Source: Rhodoblastus acidophilus (GTDB lineage Bacteria > Pseudomonadota > Alphaproteobacteria > Rhizobiales > Beijerinckiaceae). From it: DNA of 64,000 nucleotides. Positions 52,721 through 60,297 of this stretch are shown here, piece by piece. The notes below the pieces were generated by a model, which was given only the letters and a program-made list of their open reading frames with translations, made no database searches and was not told where the DNA came from. Made by a program: the position numbers and the translations under genes. Where the stretch lies: NCBI RefSeq assembly GCF_025961575.1, contig NZ_JAOQNX010000016.1:46112-110111 (forward strand), written 5' to 3'. How positions within the stretch are numbered: the first letter of the stretch is position 1; the number at the start of each line of letters is the position of its first letter.

Positions 52721-53658
52721 GATTTGCCGCGCTCCCAGCGCTTGATCGCGTCCAAAATCTCCTGGCCGGTTTCAGCGAACCAGAAGAGGTCGCGATCCTC
52801 GGGATCGATCACCCCCTGCTCCGCCAAAAAATCGAAATTGACGGCGCCGCGCCAAAAGGCTTCGCCGACCAGCACGATGGGGATGGGTTTTATGGTTCGC
52901 GTCTGCGACAGGGTCAGCACTTCGAACAATTCGTCGAACGTGCCATAGCCCCCGGGAAAAGCGACCAGCGCCACCGCGCGCTGCAAGAAATGCATCTTGC
53001 GCATGGCGAAATAGTGAAACTGGAAGCACAGGCCCGGCGTGATATAGGGGTTGGGATATTGCTCGTGCGGCAGATGGATGTTGAGCCCGACGCTCTGGCC
53101 GCCCGCATCGAAGGCGCCGCGATTGGCGGCCTCCATAATGCCGGGACCGCCGCCGGTCATGATCCGCATTTTTCCGGGACCGCCGGGATCGGTGAGCGAG
53201 GCCAGCCGGCCGAAATCGCGGGCGACATCGTAATAGCGGCTGAGTTTGAGAACGTTTTCCGCAGCCTTGAGCGCGAATTCCGCGGCGCGCGCATCTTGCC
53301 CGCTCTCGCGCGCGAACTCCACGGCCCGCCGCGCGGCGTCGGCGCGGCGCTTCGCCGCCGCCGGCTCGCACAGCCGGGTCGAGCCGAACACGACCACGCA
53401 GCGGTCGACCCCGGCATTGCGCAAGCCCGCCTCGGCCTTGAGGAAATCGAGCTGCAGACGGGGGCCGCGCGCGGCCGGGCTTTCGAGGAAATCGTCGTCG
53501 TCGATGGCGATCCGGTAGGAGGGGCTCGCCATGATCGCGTCAAGTCTGTCGCGCGCGGCGGGATCGTCGGTCGGCGGTTTGGGATTGCGCCCCGGCAAGG
53601 GCTCGTGTCGCTCCGCCGCGGGCGGAGGCTTTTTCGAGGAATGAGTGCGATCGGTCAT
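52717..53658 (-). CDS. LOG-family (cytokinin riboside phosphoribohydrolase-like) protein
   Basis: 313 aa. Rossmann fold with the diagnostic GGGPGIMEAANRGAFDAGGQ and PGGYGTFDELFEVLTLSQTR motifs (PGGxGTxxE). N-terminal 90 residues form a charged extension not part of the core. The family removes ribose-phosphate from nucleotides such as AMP or cytokinin riboside 5'-monophosphate. Overlaps the beta-CASP nuclease gene by 4 bp, a recurrent pairing that hints at nucleotide salvage from RNA decay. Confidence 0.87.
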   Translation of the reverse strand: MTDRTHSSKKPPPAAERHEPLPGRNPKPPTDDPAARDRLDAIMASPSYRIAIDDDDFLESPAARGPRLQLDFLKAEAGLRNAGVDRCVVVFGSTRLCEPAAAKRRADAARRAVEFARESGQDARAAEFALKAAENVLKLSRYYDVARDFGRLASLTDPGGPGKMRIMTGGGPGIMEAANRGAFDAGGQSVGLNIHLPHEQYPNPYITPGLCFQFHYFAMRKMHFLQRAVALVAFPGGYGTFDELFEVLTLSQTRTIKPIPIVLVGEAFWRGAVNFDFLAEQGVIDPEDRDLFWFAETGQEILDAIKRWERGKS

Positions 53659-53692
53659 GCCCCATGCGGTTTACGCCGATCGCCGCCCCCGC

Positions 53693-54304
53693 TCAAGCGG
53701 GCCCTTTGCCCACCGGCGCGACGGCGCCGAAACCGGCGGCCTCCATGACCAGATGCACCTTGCTCTGGAAATGCGAGTCGTCGCCCTTGGCGAGCAAAGC
53801 GATGTTGCGCGCCATGGCGTCGCACAAAGCCTCGACCCAGCCCTGCTCGGCCTTGGCGAAATCGCCGAGCACATAGGAATGGACGCGCGCCTTGTCGCCG
53901 GGATGGCCGATGCCGAGGCGAATGCGCCGATAATTCGGCCCCATATGGGCGGTGATCGAGCGCAGACCATTATGGCCGGCGTCGCCGCCGCCCAGTTTGA
54001 CGCGCATCTTCCCCGGCGCCAGGTCGAGCTCGTCATGAAACACAAAAATCTGGCCCAGCTCGATCTTGTGGAAGCGCGCGGCCTCGGTGACGGAGCGGCC
54101 GCTTTCGTTCATATAGGTCTGGGGTTTCAGCAGGATGGCGCGCTCGGTCCCGAGCCGCGCCTCGGCCATGTCGCCCTGAAACTTTTTGCGCCAAGGCCCG
54201 GCGTCGCAGGCGCGCGCGATCGCGTCCACGGCCATGAACCCGATATTGTGGCGATGACCGGCATAGTCCCGACCAGGATTGCCCAAGCCAACCAAGAGCA
54301 GCAT
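53693..54304 (-). CDS. pth: Peptidyl-tRNA hydrolase
   Basis: 203 aa from ATG 54304 with GGAGA about 7 nt upstream; the upstream open frame crosses a repeat. Motifs: [20 protein letters not shown] with catalytic His 19 and Asn, [34 protein letters not shown] and GHNGLRSI. Frees tRNA from prematurely released peptidyl-tRNA; essential. Directly follows rplY, the usual order in alphaproteobacteria, though a terminator and a repeat separate them here. Confidence 0.96.
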   Translation of the reverse strand: MLLLVGLGNPGRDYAGHRHNIGFMAVDAIARACDAGPWRKKFQGDMAEARLGTERAILLKPQTYMNESGRSVTEAARFHKIELGQIFVFHDELDLAPGKMRVKLGGGDAGHNGLRSITAHMGPNYRRIRLGIGHPGDKARVHSYVLGDFAKAEQGWVEALCDAMARNIALLAKGDDSHFQSKVHLVMEAAGFGAVAPVGKGPA

Positions 54305-54358
54305 CGAAAGTCTCCGGCCTACAATGACGAGACCATCCCGTAAGCCATGCACATGAAT

Positions 54359-54470
54359 GTCGTCATGGCCGGGCTTGTCCCGGCCATCCACGCGGCGCCG
54401 CAACGCGAACTGCCGCAGAATGATCTCTCGCGGGTCGGCGTGGATGCCCGGGACAAGCCCGGGCATGACG
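54359..54470. repeat. Composite GTCATGGCCGGG-type repeat (copy C, full length)
   Basis: Left half GTCGTCATGGCCGGGCTTGT then CCCGGCCATCCACG; right half CGGCGTGGATGCCCGGGACA then AGCCCGGGCATGACG. Each half is a palindromic hairpin and the two are in inverted orientation around about 50 bp. Interior similar to copy A at 24.2 kb. Sits between rplY's terminator and pth. Confidence 0.85.
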
Positions 54471-54481
54471 TTCCCACAAAC

Positions 54482-54513
54482 GAAAAAGCCGCCCGCTCTT
54501 TCAAGCGGGCGGC
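54482..54513 (-). terminator. Intrinsic terminator of rplY
   Basis: Minus-strand stem GCCGCCCGC / GCGGGCGGC with an 8-nt loop, followed by five T, starting 17 bp after the rplY stop. Conserved position before pth. Confidence 0.93.
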
Positions 54514-54530
54514 CCTGTGAAGCGCAAAGC

Positions 54531-55166
54531 TTACTTCTTGCCCTTGGCCGGAGCCGCGGCCGCGGCAGCAGCCGCCGCTTCTTCCTCGGCCGCCGCAGCG
54601 CCGCCGGGCGGCGGGGCGATGGTGACGATGGTGAAGTTCGAACGGTCGATCGGCGTGCAGTTCGCCGGCAGCGCGACGGACTGGATGTGCACGGAATCGT
54701 TGAAGTTCAGGCCGGTGAGATCGACGGTGATCGATTCCGGAATGTTGTCGGCGGGAACCAGCAGGTCGATGGTGTGCAGAACGATGTTCAGCGAACCGCC
54801 GCGCTTGATGCCGGGGGCGCCTTCCTGGTTGACGAAATGCACGGGCACCGCGACCTTGATGCGCGAACCCGCCTTGAGGCGCAGGAAGTCGACATGCATC
54901 GGGGTGTCGCGCACGACATCGAGCTGGTAATCGCGCGGAATGGCGCGCTCTTTCTTGCCGTCGATGTCGATTTCGAAAATCGTCGTCAGGAAGTGGCCCG
55001 CATAGATGAGCTTGTTGAGCTCGCGGTAGTTGAGGGTGATCGGGGTCGGGGCTTCGCCGCCGCCATAAATCACTCCGGGAATATTGCCTTCACGACGAAC
55101 GCTGCGGGCGGCCCCCTTGCCGGTCCCGCTGCGAACCGTGGCGGCGAGGGTCTTGATCTCGGCCAT
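54531..55166 (-). CDS. rplY: 50S ribosomal protein L25/general stress protein Ctc
   Basis: 211 aa from ATG 55166, ribosome site AAGGATT upstream. Long (CTC) form: 5S-rRNA-binding domain ([20 protein letters not shown]), then a second beta-barrel domain ([20 protein letters not shown]) and an alanine/glutamate-rich tail with lysine end (APAKGKK). Binds 5S rRNA on the large subunit. Followed by a strong terminator. Confidence 0.96.
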   Translation of the reverse strand: MAEIKTLAATVRSGTGKGAARSVRREGNIPGVIYGGGEAPTPITLNYRELNKLIYAGHFLTTIFEIDIDGKKERAIPRDYQLDVVRDTPMHVDFLRLKAGSRIKVAVPVHFVNQEGAPGIKRGGSLNIVLHTIDLLVPADNIPESITVDLTGLNFNDSVHIQSVALPANCTPIDRSNFTIVTIAPPPGGAAAAEEEAAAAAAAAAPAKGKK

Positions 55167-55272
55167 GGGTTCAATCCTTTTGGAATTTTCGCGCCCACGC
55201 CTCCAGGGGTGTCGGAAACGAGCGCGAAGCCGCGCTTTTACGCGGCCCATTCCAAAAACACAAGCGCCGCGC

Positions 55273-55316
55273 GGGGACTGGATCAAATTGCGCGAGAGCA
55301 ATTTGTTCCTGTCCCC
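55273..55316. repeat. Long imperfect palindrome in the rplY leader
   Basis: GGGGACTGGATCAAATTGCG followed by CGAGAGCAATTTGTTCCTGT and CCCC: arms GGGGAC/GTCCCC and CAAATTGC/GCAATTTG with short mismatches. No T-run on either side, so not a classical terminator. Could be a mobile repeat remnant or RNA structure at the mtnP 3' end/rplY 5' leader. Confidence 0.6.
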
Positions 55317-55344
55317 TTAAGCCTTGGGGCCCGCTTGCCTTTTG

Positions 55345-56220
55345 TTACTTCCCGCTCACGCGCGCCAGAATCGCGTCGAGCTTTTTCAGCAGTTCGGGAT
55401 CGCGCGCGTCTTTCGACGTCACCAGCGCATAGTCCAGCGCGCGGTCCGAGCCGATCGGACAGGGCTGATGCTCGGCGGGGAAATCCGCCATCAGCCGCGC
55501 CACCAGACGCGCCGCCTTGTCGGCGTTCGACTTGGCGATCGCCAGAATGTCGGACACTTCCACCGCGGCGATCTCGTCATGCCAGCAGTCGAAATCGGTG
55601 ACCATGGCGAGCGTCGCATAGGACATTTCCGCCTCGCGCGCGAGCTTGGCCTCGGGCAGCCCGGTCATGCCGATCACGGAATAGCCGGCCGCCTTGTAGC
55701 CGAGCGATTCCGCCTTGGAGGAGAATTGCGGCCCCTCCATGCAGACGTAAGTCCCGCCCTTGACGATGTCGATGTTCTCGGCGTGGGCGGCGGCGATGAG
55801 GCGGTGCTGCAACAGCGGCGCGATCGGCTGGGCCATGGAGACATGGGCGACGCAGCCATTGCCGAAGAACGAGCTTTCCCGTCCGAAGGTGCGGTCGACG
55901 AACTGGTCGATGGCGACGAACATGCCGGGCGGCAATTCCTCGCGGAACGAGCCGCAAGCCGAAACCGAGATCACGTCGGTGACGCCGACCCGCTTCAGCA
56001 CGTCGATATTGGCGCGATAATTGATCCCGGAGGGGGAAAGGCGATGGCCGCGGCCGTGGCGCGGCAGGAACACGGCTTCCGTCGCGCCGATGCGGCCGAA
56101 GCGCAGCGCGTCCGACGGCTCGCCCCAGGGCGAAACAACCTTTTCCTCCCTGATGTCCGTAAGCCCGGGCAGGTCATAGACCCCGGAGCCGCCGATGATG
56201 CCGAGAAGCGCCTTTGTCAT
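55345..56220 (-). CDS. mtnP: S-methyl-5'-thioadenosine phosphorylase
   Basis: 291 aa from ATG 56220 (MTKALLGIIGGSGVYDLPGL). Phosphate and purine sites: IGGSGVYD, FLPRHGRGHRLSPSGINYRA, SACGSFREELPPGMFVAIDQ, CMEGPQFSSKAESLGYKAAG, VIGMTGLPEAKLAREAEM, VTDFDCWHDE. Cleaves MTA from polyamine synthesis to adenine and methylthioribose-1-P. No other methionine-salvage genes adjacent. Upstream lies a candidate sRNA gene with its own terminator. Confidence 0.94.
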   Translation of the reverse strand: MTKALLGIIGGSGVYDLPGLTDIREEKVVSPWGEPSDALRFGRIGATEAVFLPRHGRGHRLSPSGINYRANIDVLKRVGVTDVISVSACGSFREELPPGMFVAIDQFVDRTFGRESSFFGNGCVAHVSMAQPIAPLLQHRLIAAAHAENIDIVKGGTYVCMEGPQFSSKAESLGYKAAGYSVIGMTGLPEAKLAREAEMSYATLAMVTDFDCWHDEIAAVEVSDILAIAKSNADKAARLVARLMADFPAEHQPCPIGSDRALDYALVTSKDARDPELLKKLDAILARVSGK

Positions 56221-56318
56221 TCGCCAATCCTTCTTGAGTCTTTCGGCCCCGATAAGTGGCGCAAGCGTCGCCAGCGGGCAAGGAGCCAAATCAAAAAAGC
56301 ATTTGCGGGAATCAAGGC

Positions 56319-56350
56319 AAAAAAAACCGGACGCTTTCGCGTCCGGTTTG
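56319..56350 (-). terminator. Intrinsic terminator upstream of mtnP (ends the candidate sRNA)
   Basis: Minus-strand stem CCGGACGC / GCGTCCGG with a GAAA loop (AAACC outer pairs extend it) followed by eight T. It is about 100 bp upstream of the mtnP start, so it does not end a protein gene of the same strand nearby; it fits the end of a short RNA. Confidence 0.9.
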
Positions 56351-56452
56351 CCATGAAAGGCTGGTAGTTGGCGCCACTGGAGCGAAGTGGGGAGGACACT
56401 CGCCCGTACGTGGTGTGCCTCTGTCTATGCCTTAGCCCTTGGGCCTCCGCAA
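56319..56452 (-). ncRNA. Candidate trans-acting small RNA
   Basis: About 130 nt between the DUF6460 gene and mtnP, with no coding frame. On the minus strand it contains GGAGGCCCAAGGGCTAAGG, a CU-rich TGTCCTCCCC stretch (anti-Shine-Dalgarno-like), a small hairpin CCACTTCGCTCCAGTGG and a perfect terminator. This is the layout of Hfq-dependent alphaproteobacterial sRNAs. The 5' end is a guess from TTTAAAAAAT near 56455. Family not identified. Confidence 0.45.
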
Positions 56453-56507
56453 TTTTTTAAACCGCGCACCAGCCATGCAGAAAACGCAATCCCCGTGGTC
56501 AGAAAAC

Positions 56508-56834
56508 CTAACCACGCGGCTTCATGTTGAACAGCCGCAGGATCAGCCAGACGGGAAGGACAAGCACGGCGCCCGCCGCGACATAGCTCCCGACCTCACG
56601 GACGGCGTCGAAGCCGGCGGCCCAGAACCGCTCGAACAAATGCCGCACGCCCCACAGAACCTCCATGGGCCGGATGTCGAGCCAGACCAGAAAGAACCCG
56701 ACCAGCAGCGAGAGGAAGGCGAGCCGCGCCAGCACGACAGCGGGCGAGCCGCCGAGGAAGCGCTCGAGATCGGAAGCCCGCGTCGGCGCGAGATCGGCCG
56801 GACGGGGCGCGAAGGGATGTCGGTCGTCACTCAT
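56508..56834 (-). CDS. Small membrane protein, DUF6460 family
   Basis: 108 aa from ATG 56834 (MSDDRHPFAPRPADLAPTRA). Two hydrophobic helices: VVLARLAFLSLLVGFFLVWL and YVAAGAVLVLPVWLILRLF, with LFERFWAAGFDAVREVG between them and GGSP before the first. This matches the DUF6460 pattern of small Hyphomicrobiales membrane proteins. Function unknown. Lies 22 bp downstream of an exported coiled-coil protein on the same strand. Confidence 0.78.
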   Translation of the reverse strand: MSDDRHPFAPRPADLAPTRASDLERFLGGSPAVVLARLAFLSLLVGFFLVWLDIRPMEVLWGVRHLFERFWAAGFDAVREVGSYVAAGAVLVLPVWLILRLFNMKPRG

Positions 56835-56856
56835 GGTTTGCAGGTCCTCAAAAAAT

Positions 56857-57300
56857 TCAAAGCGACGGCGATGTCGGCTTTTCCGTGTCGCGGAACAGCC
56901 GCAGCATGCGGCGAACAAAACTTTCGGTGCGGTCGAGCGCCCGGTTGAAGCGACGCTCCTCCTCGTCCTGCGCGGCGGGCGCGGGCGCGCCGGCCTTGAG
57001 CGCGGCGTTTTCCTGGGTCAGCCGGGCAATCTCGCCCTCGAGCGCGGCGCGCTCATCGGCGCCGGCGCGGCACTGCGCCTGATCGCCGCTCACGGTGCAC
57101 AGGGAGGTCTGACCGGTGCGCGTGTCCAGCCGCAAAAATCCATTGGCGACCGGCGTCATGGAGAAACGGCCATTCTCGGCGGGCGGCGGAACAGGCACCG
57201 CCGTTTCCGCGCGCGCGGCGGCAACCGCGAACAAAAGCCCCGCGGCGCACAACAAGGATTTTTGAAGTTCGAACACGAGCCGCCTTTGCCTCCAGGACAT
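56857..57300 (-). CDS. Exported coiled-coil protein of unknown function
   Basis: 147 aa. Signal peptide (SLLCAAGLLFAVAAARAET). The mature part has a short conserved-looking strand region with a disulfide candidate (TGQTSLCTVSGDQAQCRAGA), a heptad-like helix (ERAALEGEIARLTQENAALK) and a basic C-terminus (RALDRTESFVRRMLRLFRDT). Similar small proteins occur beside DUF6460 genes in related bacteria (recollection). Role unknown. Confidence 0.65.
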   Translation of the reverse strand: MSWRQRRLVFELQKSLLCAAGLLFAVAAARAETAVPVPPPAENGRFSMTPVANGFLRLDTRTGQTSLCTVSGDQAQCRAGADERAALEGEIARLTQENAALKAGAPAPAAQDEEERRFNRALDRTESFVRRMLRLFRDTEKPTSPSL

Positions 57301-57363
57301 GACGGCTCAAACATGGGGGCGCGGCGGCGCGGCGCCAGAGGCCCGCCCGCCAGACCCCACGAT

Positions 57364-58056
57364 TTAATGAGGGCCGTCGGCGGCGACGCCGTTGGCGCCA
57401 TTCATGGCGCCGGAAAAGGCCTCGATGCGCGCGGCGGCGATCACCGCCTGGGTGCGGCTTTCCACGCCGAGCTTCTGCAGGATGGCGGAGACATGCGCCT
57501 TGACCGTGGCTTCCGACACCGAAAGCTCATAGGCGATCTGCTTGTTGAGCAAACCTTCCGACAGCATCATCAGCACCCGCACCTGCTGGGGCGTCAGCGA
57601 GGCGAGACGGCGGACGTTTTCGGCCATGTCGCGGTCGGCCGGGCTCGCCAGATCGACATCGGCGGGGGCCCAGACATCGCCGGCCAGCACGGCGCGGATC
57701 GCCGCCTGCATGGTCTCCATGTCGGTGCTCTTGGGGATGAAGCCGGAGGCGCCGAAATCGATGCACATGCGAATGACGCCGCGCTCTTCATTGCCCGACA
57801 CCACGACGACGGGCGTGCCCGGATATTGCGCGCGCAACACCAGAAGGCCGGAGAAGCCGCGCACGCCGGGCATGGCGAGATCGAGCAGGACAAGGTCGGC
57901 GTCGCCGGAGGCGTCAAGCGCCCGGGTCACATCGTCGAGACTGCCGCATTCCACCAGTTCGGCGCCGGCGACTGCGGCCGCCACGGCCTGTTTGAGCGCG
58001 CCTCGCACGAGCGGATGGTCGTCGGCGATCAAAATGCGCGAAATCTGCTGATCCAC
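57364..58056 (-). CDS. NarL/LuxR-type response regulator
   Basis: 230 aa from GTG 58056, with GGGAGG about 8 nt upstream. Receiver domain residues 6-125: acidic pair ADDHP, phospho-acceptor Asp 59 in LVLLDLAMPG, and the conserved Ser/Lys positions in VVSGNEE and IPKSTD. C-terminal LuxR HTH about 150-215 (LTPQQVRVLMMLSEGLLNKQ, IAYELSVSEATVKAHVSAIL). Its likely partner is the PutP-type sensor kinase at 60.3 kb, with hemA between them. Targets unknown. Confidence 0.9.
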   Translation of the reverse strand: MDQQISRILIADDHPLVRGALKQAVAAAVAGAELVECGSLDDVTRALDASGDADLVLLDLAMPGVRGFSGLLVLRAQYPGTPVVVVSGNEERGVIRMCIDFGASGFIPKSTDMETMQAAIRAVLAGDVWAPADVDLASPADRDMAENVRRLASLTPQQVRVLMMLSEGLLNKQIAYELSVSEATVKAHVSAILQKLGVESRTQAVIAAARIEAFSGAMNGANGVAADGPH

Positions 58057-58710
58057 ACTGCCTCCCGGCGCCCGGGCGCCCGAGTCCGTTCATTTTGGTT
58101 TGCGTCTAATACTAAAGACTGTCAAGGAAATTTTGTCCATATGGCCGCCAAGTTTTTTTTCCAAGACTTTCGCAATGTCGCCTCAGCATATTCCGCAGTC
58201 TATCGCCCGAATGACGTTGCTTTAGGCAAATGCTATCGCATGCGTGGAATTGTATTCTCAAGATGATACAGCCGTTGCCGCGTCGCCGGCGCCAGCGGTT
58301 TTCAAAAATGACATCCAGTTCAATTTGCTTGCACTTTGGTCGAACCGGCGCCGGAGGGGGCGTGGGGGCGCCTGTCAACCGAAACGAACAGAACCAGCCG
58401 TCAAGTGATCTTGACACACCGCCGAGGCCCGCCCGCGCCCTGGCCTTGCAAAGCTTGGGGATTCGTCCAATGATGATCTGGCGCAAAGAAAATGGGCGCC
58501 AGACGTGATTGTTTGACGCCACGTTAAGCAGACTGCCCCCGACAGCTCCTTTCTGGATGTGTCTGTCATTGTGAGACGTCGCTTGATGGCGTAAGACCCT
58601 CGAACGAGGGCAATCGGAATCCTGGGCTTGGCCGTGATGACCGAGTCAGGTGGAGATCTCGAGATCGACCGCGGCAGAGCGAGCCGGTGCGGACCAGAAG
58701 GTTTAACACG
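58057..58710. other. 650-bp non-coding hemA upstream region
   Basis: No credible gene on either strand. The left third is AT-rich. Elements seen: dyad TCAAGTGATCTTGA (58401-58414), hairpin CTGGCGC/GCGCCAG (about 58479-58503), GTCTGTCATTGTGAGAC (58561-58577) and a perfect CCCTCGAACGAGGG hairpin (58597-58610). The ribosome site AGAAGG lies about 10 nt before the hemA start. A long structured leader or multi-promoter region is suggested. Confidence 0.5.
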
Positions 58711-60024
58711 ATGCACTATAGCGAAATTTTCGAGAATGCGATCGGCCAGCTGAAATCCGAAAAGCGTTATCGCGTCTTCGCAAACCTCGAGCGTGACACG
58801 GAGCGGTTCCCCAACGCCATCTGGCGTCCCGACAATGGCCCGGCCCGCGACGTCACCATCTGGTGCTCCAACGATTATCTCGGCCAGGGCGTTCATCCCG
58901 AAGTGACCAAGGCCATGGCGACCGCCGCCAAGACCTGGGGCGCTGGCGCCGGCGGCACCCGCAACATTTCCGGCACCAGCCACCCGCTGGTCATGCTCGA
59001 AAACGAACTCGCCGACCTCCACCACAAGGAAGCGGCCCTCGTCTTCAATTCCGGCTGGATCTCCAATCTCGCGGCGATCTCGACCATCGCCGACCTGCTG
59101 CCGAACTGCCTGATCCTGTCCGACGCGCTCAACCACAATTCGATGATCGAGGGCGTCCGCCGCTCCTCGGCCGAACGCAAGATCTGGCGCCACAACGATG
59201 TCGCGCATCTTGAAGAGCTGCTCGCCGCCGAGCCGCTGGAGCGCAACAAGCTGATCGTGTTCGAGAGCCTGTATTCCATGGACGGCGACATTGCGCCGAT
59301 CAAGGAGATCTGCGACCTCGCCGAGAAATACAACGCCATGACCTATATCGACGAGGTCCATGCGGTGGCGATGTATGGCGAGCGCGGCGCCGGCGTCTGC
59401 GAGCGCGACGGCCAGATGCACCGCATCGACGTGATCGAGGCGACGCTGGCCAAGGGCTTTGGCGTGGTCGGCGGCTACATCGCCGCTTCCGCCGCGATCT
59501 GCGACGCCGTGCGCTCCTTCGCGCCGAGCTTCATCTTCTCCACCGCGCTGCCCCCGGCCGTGTGCATGGCCGCGCTGACTTCGGTGAAGATCGCCAAGGA
59601 GCGTCCCGAACTGCGCATGGCGCACCAGCGCCAGTCCTGGCTGACCAAGCACGCCCTGATGCGCGCCGGCCTGCCGGTGATGCAAAACGGCTCGCACATC
59701 GTCCCGGTGTTCGTCGGCAACGCCGAACTGTGCAAGGCGGCGAGCGACATGCTGCTGGAGCGCCACAACATCTACATCCAGCCGATCAACTATCCGACCG
59801 TGCCGCGCGGCGCCGAGCGCCTGCGCATCACCCCGACGCCGCTGCACGGCGACGCCCACATCACCCATCTGATCGAAGCCATGGTCGATGTGTGGACGAC
59901 GCTGGGCCTGCCCTTCGCCGAGGCCAGCGACATTGAATCGCCGTTCGCCAACGACGCCGATTGCACCTACCCGCATCAGAAGCAAGACTGCTCCTATCCG
60001 CAAATGAAGCGCGCTGCGGAATAA
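58711..60024 (+). CDS. hemA: 5-Aminolevulinate synthase
   Basis: 437 aa from ATG 58711. PLP enzyme condensing succinyl-CoA and glycine, the C4 route to heme and, in phototrophs, bacteriochlorophyll. Motifs: [54 protein letters not shown] and [16 protein letters not shown] with the PLP lysine at residue 248. Longer than the usual 400-410 aa: the C-terminal tail contains two 9-residue near-repeats, DCTYPHQKQ and DCSYPQMKR. Terminator follows. Flanked by response regulator and SSF-kinase genes. Confidence 0.96.
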   Translation: MHYSEIFENAIGQLKSEKRYRVFANLERDTERFPNAIWRPDNGPARDVTIWCSNDYLGQGVHPEVTKAMATAAKTWGAGAGGTRNISGTSHPLVMLENELADLHHKEAALVFNSGWISNLAAISTIADLLPNCLILSDALNHNSMIEGVRRSSAERKIWRHNDVAHLEELLAAEPLERNKLIVFESLYSMDGDIAPIKEICDLAEKYNAMTYIDEVHAVAMYGERGAGVCERDGQMHRIDVIEATLAKGFGVVGGYIAASAAICDAVRSFAPSFIFSTALPPAVCMAALTSVKIAKERPELRMAHQRQSWLTKHALMRAGLPVMQNGSHIVPVFVGNAELCKAASDMLLERHNIYIQPINYPTVPRGAERLRITPTPLHGDAHITHLIEAMVDVWTTLGLPFAEASDIESPFANDADCTYPHQKQDCSYPQMKRAAE

Positions 60025-60043
60025 GCGGAATTTTCGAAGACTA

Positions 60044-60074
60044 AGAGCCGGCCTCGCGCCGGCTCTTTTGTTTT
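60044..60074 (+). terminator. Intrinsic terminator of hemA
   Basis: Stem AGAGCCGGC / GCCGGCTCT, 5-nt loop, then TTTTGTTTT, 19 bp after the stop. Confidence 0.93.
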
Positions 60075-60100
60075 GGGCGCGTCATTGAGACAACCCCAGG

Positions 60101-60130
60101 ACGTCATGCCCGGGCTTGTCCCGGGCATCC
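60101..60130. repeat. GTCATGCCCGGG-type repeat (copy D, half element)
   Basis: ACGTCATGCCCGGGCTTGTC then CCGGGCATCC, a perfect hairpin (GCCCGGG / CCCGGGC). A half-unit of the family at 24.2, 34.5 and 54.4 kb. Lies between the hemA terminator and the SSF-kinase gene. Confidence 0.75.
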
Positions 60131-60297
60131 CGCCAAGCCGCGAGAGACATTTGTGGGTCGCGTAACCGCGCCGCATGGCGCCAGCCGCGACGACATGACG
60201 TTGAATGAGTGAAGCGTTATGCTGGCGCCTCCAAAACAAGCGCATGAAATGAAGGAGGCCGTTCTGCGCCAGAACCCGCCCATGAAAAACCTGCGCC

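Noticed and set aside
58401..58414. Dyad upstream of hemA as an FNR/FixK box
   Set aside because: TCAAG-N4-CTTGA is the wrong half-site for TTGAT-N4-ATCAA; kept only as an unassigned dyad.
58112..58522. Open frames on both strands in the hemA upstream region (plus 58230-58508, minus 58112-58522)
   Set aside because: Cys/Arg/Pro-rich with no ribosome site or family pattern; the two frames overlap each other.
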